Positions 38,531 to 50,914 of a DNA stretch of 64,000 bases are shown piece by piece (within the stretch, counting starts at the first letter, position 1; the number at the start of each line of letters is the position of its first letter). The notes under the pieces are model-generated. The model was not told where the DNA came from and searched no databases. It saw only the letters and a program-made list of their open reading frames with translations. This DNA is from Zonotrichia leucophrys gambelii (taxonomy: Eukaryota > Chordata > Aves > Passeriformes > Passerellidae). The position numbers and the translations under genes are program-made. Where the stretch lies: the NCBI RefSeq assembly GCF_028769735.1, contig NC_088177.1, positions 13,580,599 through 13,644,598 on the forward strand. The letters run 5' to 3'.

Positions 38531-41500
38531 CTGCACCCAGGGAACTCTGGGGACACTTGTCACATTGATTGCACTCAGCCACGGCCCAGGCACGGGGAAA
38601 ATGCAGCTCCTCATTACCAGGGATCTTGTTTAACTCCAGGAAGTGGTAATTCAGAAACGAATGGCTTTTGGTGGACGTCTCTGGGAATCTTTAATTAACA
38701 GATTACTCTATTAACGCGCGCATTGTTTTCCAGGTGAGTGAGATCATTTGCCCTTGGGGCTTTTTTTTTTTCCATCTGCCTTCTGTTCCTCCAGCGAAAT
38801 ATGTAACAAATTGAAGTATTCATTTTGATTACATAAAGCACATGGGTATACAATTATATGAAAAGAAAGATGACATTTGTTGCCTGCCTTCCCTAAGGCC
38901 CCTACAGGCTTTGCCCTTCACTGAAAAAATAAGGCATAAAGTCATTAGAATACGTGCTTTTTGTTATACATTTTAGGTTTATAAAGCAAAAGCCTTTACT
39001 AGAAACAATGGGATAATGATTCCTTACAAAACAAACAATATAATTTTGTAAAATAATACTAAAATAACACGTTTTTCTCACAGAAGTTTTACATTCTTTC
39101 ACATGTCAATCGTGTGACCATTTTGGAGTTTTTAGGAATGCATTTATTCAATATTACAAAATTTATATGATAAATGTGTATTAAAGAAATTAAATATTCA
39201 TGTAAGTATAATCAGTTTACTGCTTAATTTTATTAATCTTTTTTGCTCATTATTTTATGCTTTACTAAGCAATTAATCTGCATTTGAATCCCTTTATATG
39301 TTTTACAGGAGCACTTTCTGTACTCTGAAACAGTTTTTCAGCATATACTGGGCTGGAAGAACTAGTTCATTGCAATCTCAATATTTATTGGAGCATTAAA
39401 TGAAACATTGGGGGAGCCAGTTAGCTTGCATAACTAAGAAGGCAACATCTACAAATTATATAAAATCAGTAGGGATTTTTTGAAATATATTTTTGTGGCG
39501 CAACACGCAGAGGAATTTATTTGGAAAGAGTTCACAAAATTAATTTGAGGCAAGTCAGGAGTATGTGAAATGGTTGTGAAGAAGAGTTTCCTTTGGTTTT
39601 TCCATCATGGGACTTGGATGTAATCTCTGTTGAGGTTCTGCTCTTTTATTTTGTGTCTTCCATCTTGGGGAATTTTTTTTCCTTCTTTCCTTCACCTAGC
39701 TGACTAAGACAAGGACTCCTGGATTTATCTAGACCTGACCTCTCTCCCACTTCATTTTTTAGAGGTGTTTTCTGGATATCTTACAGAAATTCACCCTGGA
39801 ACTTGAACTTGACCCAAGCTCTGGTTCCTCACCTCTGCCATCCACACATGAGGATGATGGGTTGGGTGTGCATTCATGATAACAACAAGTGATTCCCTCT
39901 GTTGATTGTTTTACTGTTGCTGTTGAAAAATTACTACATAAATCAGTCTTTAGATTGTGCTGAATGTTTAGTAGGCTCTTTCCTACTGATCCTGTTGGAA
40001 ATCATGCAGGTGATTTTCCAGCCTCATCAAGAAACCTGCCATCACTAGAGCAGACTAAGCTAGAAGACACTGTGACCAAAAAAAAAAAAAAATCCTGAAA
40101 CCACAGACAGGAAATTGGACTTATTTTTCACAACCTAAGCTTTCCGTCATGCTTCAAGTAAGAGAGCATTCCATGCCTTTTCACTGTTCTGAGCAATAGG
40201 GGAACATGCATTTGTGTGCCTGTGTATGTTTGTGAGCTTTTGTGTTTATATTCAGCCACAGAAAATCTGTTCCTTGCGTCAACAGCGCGTTACACATATT
40301 TCACATCGAGCTACTTTGTATTGCAACACCTGCCTCCCTGGTATTTTGCTCAGGGAGGGCTATGATGAGTGCTATCTTCCATATTATTAAAGGATAACAT
40401 GAGCATTTGCTGGCATGTCACCGTAGCAAACAATGACTTGTAGCTCCCCTGAAAATTCACACGCGTTTTATTGCTGCTTGAGAAAATAACACACATCTCC
40501 ACTGCAGTTCTAGTCATTTTCCTGATTGCTAAAGGATTTCCCCTCTATTACCTCTGCATTTTCTGTGTTGCCAGGTGTGAAATGAACAGAATCATAAAGT
40601 CAGGCTGTTTTGGAGAATAAAAACAACAGCACGGTCTGTGCTGCTGAAATGGCAGCATGCTGAAAGTAGAAAAATGCTAGTAGCTATTGGCAATGCAGCA
40701 TACGTGACAGATAGTAGAGTGTGAAAGACATATTTGCCAATTCTTGCAATTAAAGGCAGTTAAAATATATATTACTGCCTCAGGAAAATATTTCATCTTG
40801 TCCTTACATTTCAGCATGTGCTAAAGTCATTCTGAAGGCAATAGGACTGCTACACCTTGCTTAGAAGTAAATAATACTGATATTTAAGTGTTCCCTTAAT
40901 ATGGCTGGGCTGCCAGGAGGGGACACGTTTGCTAGTTGCAACAGGAGTTTCAGCAGTTATTAGATCACAGGTTTGATCCTGCTCCTGGTAAAACCACTCA
41001 AGCCTTGTTTAATATTCAATTCAAAAAGCAGTTGAATCAGCTGAGGTGTGGCTGTGGAAGTCTAAAACTGGCTTCATCAGTTTTGGAGACAGGATGGGGT
41101 ATCTGGGGTTGAGAGGGTAAAAATTACCTGAAGAGAGTTGTATGGGCAGCCAGGGGAATGTGGATTCCTCTTGCCCGAGGTGCTGGTTTGTTCCATGGAC
41201 AGCTTGGGTGTGAAAGGGGTGAGTAATGTGCTGGGGCTGTGTGCTCTCACTGCCTGATCTATGAATGGGATAACACCTCCTTCAGACAAGGTGCAAACAC
41301 TTATTGCAGGCAGCTAAAGTGGAAGAGATTTCATTAAGATTTCTTTTTGAAATACCAAAGGTGTTACCAAAATAGTGCACTGGTATTAAAAAAGAAATGT
41401 TGCTGAGAAAAATCACTTGTGAAAACCTTAGCTAAGGAAAAATTAGAGTGAAAAGCATAACAGAAAAAAGCATAAGAGCTGAAGCTCTGAATGTTGCTGG

Positions 41501-41773
41501 GGAGTACAGCGGGAGCAGGGAGCTTGGGGTGCAGCTGCAGAGGAGCTGCAGGTCAAGCTCCATGTGGGACCCTGAGGAGAGAGGTTGAGAACGTCTCACC
41601 CTGTGCCCAACAAGGGGCACAGGCACCTGTGGCCAGCCAGGTGAGGGACACCCAGGGACACAGCAGGGGCCTGGGGGGAAGAGCAAGACTTGTGCCTGCC
41701 TGGACTGTGAGGGAATGAAAGCCCAGTGGGTGCTTTGCTCTGGGTGCCTCCTAAAAGGCACTAGCTCATGCTA

Positions 41774-41900
41774 GTTGTTGTTGTTGTAGTTGTTTATTAT
41801 TATTATTGTTATTATTATTGTTGTTATTACTATTATTATTATTATGTTTTATTGGTTTATTATTCTGTTTAATAATATAATAATACAATTATTATATATG
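41774..41900. repeat. (TTG)n/(TTA)n microsatellite
   Basis: TTGTTGTTGTTGTAG passes into TTATTATTATTG and TTATTATTACTATTATT, then ATAATACAATTATTATAT. It is an imperfect trinucleotide repeat. Confidence 0.93.
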
Positions 41901-42889
41901 GAAAGACTGACAAAAAGGGGAGAGGGAGGGAGAAGAAAAGGGGAGAGTTTGTTGTGTACTCCAGTCAAAGCACTAGAAAGACATTAGCTGGTCTAGAGAG
42001 TAATAATTAAGGTTCTGTGTGTTGCTCTTTGTACAAGCATGAGAATTCCCTGGATCCACGACCTCTTTAGTAAGTGGCAAGCTACAGGCAACAGGTTTTT
42101 CTCATTTAGCCTTCTTTCCCTTCCTATGAGGGAGGAGTAAGGAGCTGATAAGCAGCACCTGGGACACCTCTGTCTAGACAGGACTGTTTGCTTTTTATGG
42201 GAGAAACTGTTTTTTAGGGTCTGTGTGTGTGCAGTTCCTAATGTAATGGAAACATCTTTTTGATGCAGAAGCTATACAAAGAAATAACATTTAATTATAA
42301 CCCATTGTGATTTATAGCCTCTGAGGGGGGAAAAATGAGTGCCAGAAGCTTATTGGTAAAGGAGGTCAGGCAAGGAGAAAGCTGCAGGAAAAGCTATCAT
42401 TTATCCCTTATTGTCTTTTGAGGAGAGTCTCCAAGTATTTGTAATCTTCTGCCTCAGAAGGAAAGCAGAGTGATCTGTTTCTGCTTATGAGGTGTGGAAC
42501 AGACACCTATTTAACATGTTGGGCCATTAAAGGGTAAGTAGAGCATAAACAGCTATGCAGGCAAATGGAGACAGGCTAAGGAATTTCTGGTGAGGCTTTG
42601 GTTGGTTGGTGTTTGCTTTTATTTGTGCCTTTGCATTTGAATGGGTATTAACAGGACACTTTAAATTCTTCATATGTAAATGTACTGGAAAGCATGTACA
42701 CAAGGGTAATGAAGTTTTGGGTGCTTTATAGTCCTTTTAGTAAGTGCAAAACCATGGTTTGGATCTTTTCACCATCACGGGTTTTTTGTTTCCTGATCTC
42801 ATCCTGAGTTGTGGTTTATCCTTTATCAGGCTGTTGTGAGGCTCTGATTGAGTTTAGCATTGTTTTATACCCTGTGCTGTGCTGATGGC

Positions 42890-43290
42890 CTCATGTTTGA
42901 GCACTGGCAGCCACGAGCAGAGATTCCCCTCCTTGTCACCATCTCCATTTAGGCGCTGTGCTCTTGGCACGTGGGCACCAGCAGATGCCACCGAGTGACA
43001 AGAGCCATTTGGCACCCGTGTGCCAGCGCCCTTAAGAGGAGGGGCTTTGTGCAGAAGAGGCACAGCTCTCAAACTGCCCATCTAAGCTCATTTTGCTTGG
43101 CACTGAGCACACTGGCTCCGTCCTGGGCGGGCAGGCGCCGCGCCACAGCAGCAGATGGGGCAGAGGGAGGGGAGCGCTCAGGAAACCTTGTCCAAGCACC
43201 ATGTGCGTGTGTCTGAGGGCAGGGTTTCCAGCCAGCAGCCTCAGAATGGCTCCCTGTCCTCAGCTCCCAGCTCCAGCTTGAATGGCTCAC
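42890..43290. other. GC-rich island, function unknown
   Basis: This is a locally GC-rich stretch with about a dozen CpGs, including GGGCGGGCAGGCGCCGCGCC at about 43125. It is flanked by AT-rich DNA. Several overlapping open frames cross it because of the composition, and none shows a recognisable domain. It may be a regulatory island or a GC-rich repeat remnant. Confidence 0.3.
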
Positions 43291-43987
43291 CGATAGATTT
43301 TAAGATGTCAGTCCCAGTTTCAGAATGTGCTGCAGTTCTGTTGCTCTTGACAAAATTATTATTTTGGCCTGAATGGTGTACTTGTGCAGCACAGCCTGGG
43401 AATTGTAACCAACAGACTCACAGCATAATGATCCTAATATTGATGTGGTACCATAACCAGTATGCTCTGTTTCATATTTTGTAGCATATTCTCCACAGTG
43501 GGCTACCTAAAGAAAGTTAGAAACTGCCTCACACAGGTGGTAAGAAAATCACCAGCTAAATGCAAGGGTTGTAACAACCATTTCAAAATAGAAGCAAATA
43601 TAAGCAAAAATATATTTGTTTGTGGCACTGGTGGACAAGGCAATGCTCAAAATTAAAACAATATCACAATCTATAATTACCTGTTTGCTATTACATCAGT
43701 GGTGTGTTTTTGAGGCAGAACAGAAATAAAGCATTTTATGGAGCTGGCTGCTGCACCTGCGATCCAGCAGGGCTCCTGAGTGCCCCCTTTTATCACCTGA
43801 TAAAAGCCCTCAACCCCCATTCTGAGTCACGTATTGTCTATTCAAAAGTGACAAATACTGGAGGAACAAAAAGCCACTATTGATGCCACTGATGTGGGTA
43901 TGTGAGCAAACCCCTTCAACAATAACACCAGTGAGTGCAAGACAAGAATTCTTCCAAACTTCATTGGGTAAATACTGCTTTACAAAA

Positions 43988-44059
43988 AGCACAATCATCC
44001 CAGAGGTACTGCATGTTCTGGATAGCACAATCATCGTAGAGATACTGCATGTTCTGGAT
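43988..44059. repeat. 36-bp tandem duplication
   Basis: Two copies (43988-44023 and 44024-44059) begin AGCACAATCATC and end TACTGCATGTTCTGGAT, with three mismatches. The unit length is a multiple of three, so the overlapping short frames on both strands show a repeated 12-residue motif. That is not evidence of coding by itself. Confidence 0.9.
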
Positions 44060-44629
44060 AAAGCCATTTTACCTTTAAATGCTGTAAGAATAAGCCGAAC
44101 ATTAACACTGCGGCTGGAGTGACAGGAACAGCAAAGTAAAATCAAAAGAAAGCAAACAGGGTATGGACTGACTCGTGATATTCCTTGATCTGCCTGTAGT
44201 TGTCACACAGGGCAGATGTTAATCTCTTCAAAACAATTTAATGGCATTAATATCACTGTGCTGGCATCATTTGTTTTCGTGATGCTTTGTCACTTCAAGG
44301 GAGGTCATTTTTCATACCCTCACTCAAGTACCAAAGTAGGATAATCATAATTTTTTTTTCCAAGTTTTACTCTATGAAGTTTTCTTGAAGGATAGAAATA
44401 CTCGGGGCCTTACTGGTACAGTTTTTTGATCTGTTTTGTTTGGTGTTTTGTTTCTTTTAATCAGCTCCCAGATGAGAATGCCATTTGGGATGATGCAAAG
44501 AGATTAAATACAAGTTTTTCCTCTCTCAGCAGGAGAGAGGAGACTTCACATCCGTAAAGTTATATAACACAGAAGTAACTGCCCTGACAGTAATAGAGTT
44601 ACTAAAATTAGTAAAATTAACGATAAAGT

Positions 44630-44788
44630 TTTATATTATATCAATTAAGTATGTATATTATATCTAAAATATATATAATGTATTATATATTATACAATCC
44701 ATTATATATTATATAATATATAATACATATTTTATATATATATGAAAATATATATATATGTATGTATATAGGTATATATAATATATAG
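44630..44788. repeat. AT dinucleotide-rich repeat
   Basis: About 160 bases of TATATTATATC, AAATATATATAATG and TATATATATG words with many internal inverted repeats. Confidence 0.93.
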
Positions 44789-47570
44789 CTTAAGAGGAGG
44801 CTTTGCAGTTTCTGTAATGTGCTGTTAACCTGTGCCTGGTGTCAGTCTCTGCTGAAACCTCCAGGGAGCAATTTGGGGTGTCCTGTTGCTGGCAGTGTGG
44901 GCTCTGCCTGTGTCCCCAACACTGTCCCTGCATCCTCTGCTGCTTCCATGTGCTAGAAGAGCAAGGATGTGCATGTCCCTATAGGTAGTTTTCAGGAAAA
45001 AAACGCCAAATGCAGACAGTAATTGTATTTTGGGACCTGTGGGACCCTGAAGAGACCTTGGATCTTGTTTGGTTGGTGTCACTTGGCTTAATTCAGCAGT
45101 TTCACTGTGCAGTGTAGGCAAGTCCCTGGGGTGGATTGCATTGCAGGTGCATAGGGCTTGGAATGAGGTTTTCAAAAATCCCCATATGATCTGTTCAGGC
45201 AGCAGAGATCAACATCCTAATACCCTCAGACACCTGGCTTATTTTTTTTCTCTTCAGGGCAAAAGGATTTAAAATATTATCCCAAAACTCTGGTTATCTG
45301 TCAGAAAATACTTTCCTTGGGAGATACAGAACAAAACCAAACTTGAACAAAGCTGCTGAATTTACTTTCAGCTTTGGGATTCTCTGCAATACCCCTTACA
45401 CAGGTCCTGCATCTTGTGCAGCACAGAACCATCAATAGCAAGAGCCAGGAATTGATTTGGGATCTGTTTTCCTCTAATACTGTCAAGAAAAGGGAAAGCT
45501 GAGACCAGTTAGGGCAAAGAATACAATCCCAGTTGAAAAAAAACAAACAAAACCCTCTCCTGTTTTAATAATACTTTGATTTAAATACATTGCCATGTAT
45601 CAGTATTTATTGGAGCAGGAGAGCAGCAACACATTGCCTCAGCCTTGCTGACTGAATGGTAATTAATGCCCATTCACAGAAATACATTGATGGTATGTTT
45701 AGCTTGCATAGTGAGAGCTAGAATATTATTTTAGGATGGGGGGTTTTTTTTTGGCCTTCAGAGTGGTGCTGCATATTGAGGTTTTATTTCCCTCAGCTAT
45801 TCCATTACCAGAATGAAATGCCACCAGTTAATAGGATGGCAGAGTAAATGTCACAAGCTGAAGGGACCATAGGAATGTGTATTTGCCACATGTAGAAGCC
45901 GTGCTTTATTACAAGGCAATGTGGAATTTATGAGCATTGCTATAATATTCCAGATACGCCTCTCTGGTAATATCTGATATATATCAGTGCTAAAAGTCAG
46001 GATACTGCAAAATCAGCTCCGTTTTGCTCTCTGTACCTCTCTTAGATGCTCTGAAGCTATAGTCCCAGTAATGCACTGTCAACTGAGACAGGTAGAACCA
46101 GCCCCTGCATGTTATTTATTGGCCTGTGAATGCAGATTGCAAACACACTTTATTACCTGCTAATTTACCTCCTGCTGGCTGAAGGATGGCCAAAGTCTAC
46201 TATTTGTTTTATAGGAATTCATTATGCCATTAACCTTTCGTTCCTGTAGGCCATGAGCAAGAATCTCCTCAGTTAAATCACTCCTGTAATAATGCACTAC
46301 AAATGAAAACAATGATTTATTGCACCCCACAAAGACTAATAAACATAAATTATATCCTAATGCTCTGCGTGCTGCAGATGATTGTGTGCACAGCTAGTTA
46401 CTCTTTCCAAAGACTGTTCTGGTCTCTGAAACAATTTAGTGAGAATTGTGCCCATTTTGTTGTTTGAGGGAACATTTTCACATTTTGCATTGTAATAACA
46501 GGGACATCATCAAAGATGATGGGGTTTCTGTATTTAGTTTTTTTTTTAAGGAGGAAGAAGGAAAATAAAGGGAAAGACAACAGAGTTTCCCCCTCTCCTT
46601 TCAGCTGTTGCTGCTGTCCTGTGTGGATGGCAGTGAAGGCACAACACGTACTCCAAGGGTGATCCAAAAAGACATTTATATCCTTCCCTCTCCAAGTCAA
46701 AGCAAAACTTTCTGCACATTTTCCAGGGTTTCAATAAATGTTTTGTGACAGGGTGCCTCTGCAGTGAGTGCAGCATGACACTCTATCAGTTCTGTATTTT
46801 CTGCACCTTTCTGATAGCCTAAAAAATCTGTCCTGCCCATTTCAAGCATTGCCAATTAAAAAAAAAAATCCTCTGCAGTATGTGACATTCACCTTGATAC
46901 CAGTGACATTCAGAGAGCCTGCTGATTTTTAAGCTAGTGATTAAGAACTGTCTGAAATAGTTTCACACATGGTTTGTAAATCCTCAGCCAGAGCTTTTCC
47001 ATCAGTGCCGCTGTGAAATATTTCTCCTTGGCTTTGCAGGTGTATTAACAAATTCCTTTGCAGGAACTCTCTGTCTTGAAAATGAAATAATCTCTCTCCT
47101 CTTGTAAACATTTATTTTTTACAAACACAAGAGCTGCTAGCCAATGAATATAATGTAGCACTAGATAGAGGTCAGCCTGGAACATGAGCAAAGTAAAACA
47201 AGAATCCAGAAGTTTTTCCCCTCAGAAAATTTCATGCTTAGAGCATGAAATACAAAAGTGTAAATGATCTGATCAGAATGACAACATCTATTTGCATAAT
47301 TTCAATTGATCACATAAAGCAACAATTGACAGGGTAGTCTCTGTCCTGTTTAATTAAATGCTGTGTGTCTGAAAGGATTGCAGAAAATAAGGGCATTTAT
47401 TCTGTTTGTTTCCACATAGAATTGGTACAGCTGATTTAAATCTTTATGACAGTTTTTACCTACTGGGGAGGTGAGGGGGAGAAGAACCAGTGTTGAACTC
47501 CTCTGAATCTCAAGTCTAAGTTACTGCCATCATTCTCTTAGTGATGCTGTGCTCTTTTGATATTTTTTAG

Positions 47571-47700
47571 CTACGGAGTTGGATTTCAAAACAAGAAGAA
47601 AGAGAAAAGAAAGAGAACTGGAAGGAGTTCATGCAGTCGTGACTGCCAGCAGCAGCAATCCCAGTGTGCCCTGACCTGGAGGAAGGCTGCTCTCTGCAAG
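47571..47700 (+). other. Candidate exon of an unknown transcript
   Basis: The acceptor-like GATATTTTTTAG ends at 47570 and a donor-like AAG|GTAGGC starts at 47701, enclosing 130 bases. One frame, starting from the second base, is open throughout. It gives a lysine/arginine-rich then Ser/Cys/Gln-rich peptide starting YGVGFQNKKKEKRKR and ending AALCK, finishing on a codon boundary. The composition is purine-rich, so the open frame could be chance. I do not recognise the protein. It could equally be a non-coding RNA exon. Confidence 0.25.
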
Positions 47701-50089
47701 GTAGGCAGCATCTCATCATTTGGCTGAGTTGCCACTTGCTAAATGAAAACTCTTTTCTTGTAGGCTTGTTTTGCAAAGTTTCCTCAGCTCCTATTCAAAT
47801 CTGCTCACAGGAGCACACACCTGAAGGCAGGGTGCAGTCCTGTTAATCTTGTGGATTGAGGATGGCAATGGCATTAAGCATTTCCATGGGCATGGGGCAC
47901 TTCAACCTGTATGGCTTGCTCTAAATCCCAGCAAACAGTGGTTTGTAGTTTGGGTCAGAATTTGGCTTAAAAATCTTGGTTAGCATCTCTAAATGAAAAT
48001 AATTCCCCATTTATATTGCTGTCACTAGGGCTGAGTGCTGTGTTCAGAAGTAACACCCAAGGAGCCCAAAGGATGAATCCCACAGCTGTGCCCAGAGCCT
48101 TCCTTGGACTAAGTGCACTTCTGGATCATTTGGTAGGGAATAATCCAGTTTAATCATATGCTTGAGGGGGAGGAAATTACTCCAATTAGAGTCTCTTTAT
48201 TGTTAGTCTCATCAACTTATGCTCATCGTGTAGCTTGTTTATTTAAGTGGGACTCAGACACTGTGATCTCTGTACTAATAAAATTAGTGTTCACTTCTTT
48301 ATCTGAAAAAATAGAGATGGTCAGTGGCACAACTGCTGTAGTTCATATTAATCCTGAGTCAGGGTCACAGTTGAGTAGTTGAAAGGCTTCTTTGTTCCTT
48401 TTGTTGTCTGATTTTCAGAGAAAAATTTTTGCACTCGCGCTTTTTCTTCTTTCTCCTGTCCCGCTCATCCAACACTTCTTGATAACTTCTGTATTTATTG
48501 GCCTGTTCCAAGCAAAGTTGGCAGCTCTGCCTGAGCTGGGGTCTCATAGCTGTGAAGTGCCAATGGTTTTCATTAAAATCACTGTTTTGGCACGTGCTGT
48601 AGTGTGCCTTTGGCGAAGGTGGAGACATTCCTCGTTCTGCCTGCCAGCAGCCTGAGTACCCACACAGCTCTGGGCACAGTGTGTTTGTCTGGCAGTGAGG
48701 GAACAAGTAAAGGTGCACAGAAGAAGCTGAGAACCACTTGGGGGTCCTGCTAGGACAAAGAGGGACGTGGATGTTTGTTTGTCATGATAGAGGAGGAAAA
48801 GTGGGATCAGCAGGTGAGATTGGAGGCAGAGGAGCTCAATTTGCAGTAGTAAGTGGGTTAACAGTTTACAGACAGCAGAGAAGATGGATGTCTCAGATGT
48901 GCAGGAAATCAGGCTTCATTAGCTCTGCTCCTTGCAGAAAAACATGTTATTAATTGCCTTTGGTCTCCAGGGGAACCACTAGTCCCATTTGAAACTATTC
49001 TGCTGCTTATTGTCTGAGCGCCGAGGCATGCCCTGAACAGAGGGATGCCTTTGATGCTGATAGATCAAACTCTGCACTGAAATCTGCTGAGATGAGGAAG
49101 CCTGAATCAGCAAAGCCAGCTTTTAAGGAAACAGAGATCCCTCTGTGGAATAAAGAAACAAGTGCTGCCAGAGACTGGAAATATGAAGTCTGTGCTCTTT
49201 AAAGCTCAGCACTCTCTGGGGCCCAGCCAGCAGCCTGGAGGACAGAGGAGAAATTACTTGAGGATTTCCATCCAAGGAGGAAAAGAGCCCTAAGTGACTG
49301 TGTGTGGGAGTGCAAGGACAGCCTGATATGATGTGTGGGTAATGCCTGTTCCCCTGCTTGCAGGCTTGGAATACACAAAGCAGCAGCATTAGCAAATGCT
49401 CTGCAGTGATAGGAAAAACTGCCTGGGACTTTTTTTTTCTTCTAACTCCTAGTACATGTTGAACCTGTATATTTAATTTGAGACTTTCCACCTGTCCCTT
49501 TGGGTAAGAATTCTGACACTAAGAACTATATTCTGCGCAGATGAAGTCCCAGTCACGACTCTTTTGTTTGTTTAATCTCTTAAATATGTTACTGTGAAGG
49601 TCTGTGAGAGGCCAGCAAAAATGCTGCATTATTGTTGGAGAACTAGTTCCCAGCTCTGATTTTGTTCTTCAGCTCACATCCTGCTTGTCTTTGCCTTTTT
49701 TTTCTTTCACTATAGTAACCCAATACAGGTCTGGTTATTGCTTGCAAAGGTAGCCAGTTTGGAGGTGTGCCTGCTGAAGGTGTGTGACCCAAATGATTGG
49801 ATGCTGTTAATTTACAGGGAAACATTTATGTACATGAACCCATCCTCTGGTTCTCCAGAGGAGTGTGGTACAGTTATCTCTGTGAGTTTATCTGGATCTT
49901 CTGGGGTGAAATCCTCAACCGGGTGGGCTCTGGTTTGGTGCTGCAAGTTTGTGATGCAATTGTCCAAACCCCTGGCAAGCTTCACACAGCAACTGCAGTG
50001 GTCCCTTCTCATGTATGAGGAATTGGGAAGGAATTTTGAATGAGTTGTAGGCAGGACCTCTGATATTTTTTTACATGATGCAATTTTTT

Positions 50090-50590
50090 TTTCCCATCTT
50101 CTGCATAGGCAGGAAGGGTGAGTTTGGCTCACATCTTTACCGGATAGTTCATAAGGTCACAAGACCTCTAGTTGCAAGACTTTTTAAGGATTTGTTGACC
50201 AGTAAAACACTATCAACAAGGATATTTATGCTTTTGACTCAATCCTTAAATATTTTGTCTTATGGACTCATGCTACAGTATAAGCTTTTTTACCAATCAT
50301 GCCATGACACACAAACTTACAGTACTGTGCTCTAAAACTCTAAACTTTTCTGTGTCTCTGCTTTAAACTATAAATCCTCATTCTTGCTTCTAGCACCTAA
50401 GTTTGGAAGCCTTTTCCAAGGTCTCAGATCAAATCCTGTGTTTAATTCTAAGCTTTGGCTTCCAGGCCCAAAGTTCTAAGAGTTCCCTGCATTCCGGATT
50501 CCAACACTCATTCTGCTCCTGGAGGAACGCTTTGCGCAGAGGCAATAACACACAAGTGGAATTTGCTTTGAACCACAGCTCTCTTTTCCA
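50090..50590. mobile_element. LTR-like repeat, family B-related copy 2
   Basis: The motif GGAAGCCTTTTCCAAGGTCT with following CAGATCAAAT at about 50407-50435 matches the family-B copy at about 37387. Upstream text such as CTTTAAACTATAAATCCTC and downstream TTCCAACACTCATTCTG resembles the 3' half of avian LTRs as I remember them. Ends were not resolved, so treat the boundaries as approximate. Confidence 0.45.
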
Positions 50591-50800
50591 GAATTGATGT
50601 AACAGGAGAATGTTTTTGAAGGAATGGATAGGCATAAAGCATACACTACATGCACAGAGCAACATGTGACTGATTGTTTTTCTCAGTGGGCTGGGTTTTA
50701 ACACCTTACAGTTGATAATGGTGTTTAAAGTTTAGTTGCTATGTCACAATTGTCAAACAGGAGAGGTCTCAATTATATGGTAGCATAATTACGTGTTCTA

Positions 50801-50914
50801 GAAATGTCTGGACATTGACTCAGTGCCATGGTCTGGTTGACAAGGTGGTGACTGGTTAAAGGCTGGACTTGATGATGTGGGAGGTCATTTCCAATCTAAG
50901 GGATTCTGTGTGAT
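50801..50914 (+). repeat. CR1-type 3'-tail fragment
   Basis: GACTCAGTGCCATGGTCTGG is followed by TTGACAAGGTGGTGACTGG, TTGGACTTGATGAT-like text (CTGGACTTGATGATGTGG), GAGGTCATTTCCAATCTAAG and GGATTCTGTGTGAT. This is the common avian repeat tail with its typical TTCCAA...ATTCTGTGAT ending, in sense orientation. Confidence 0.75.

Larger units (their letters stand above)
38248..47570. other. Intergenic, candidate regulatory DNA but no gene
   Basis: This region holds a CpG-dense patch (38429-38530), microsatellites at 41.8 and 44.6 kb, a 36-bp tandem duplication and a GC-rich stretch at 42.9-43.3 kb. Sections at 39.0-39.4, 40.26-40.56 and 45.9-46.4 kb are transposon-free with homeobox-like ATTA words and unusual CpGs. 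They look like conserved non-coding elements, but without an alignment this is only a guess. No protein-coding exon was recognised. Confidence 0.5.
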
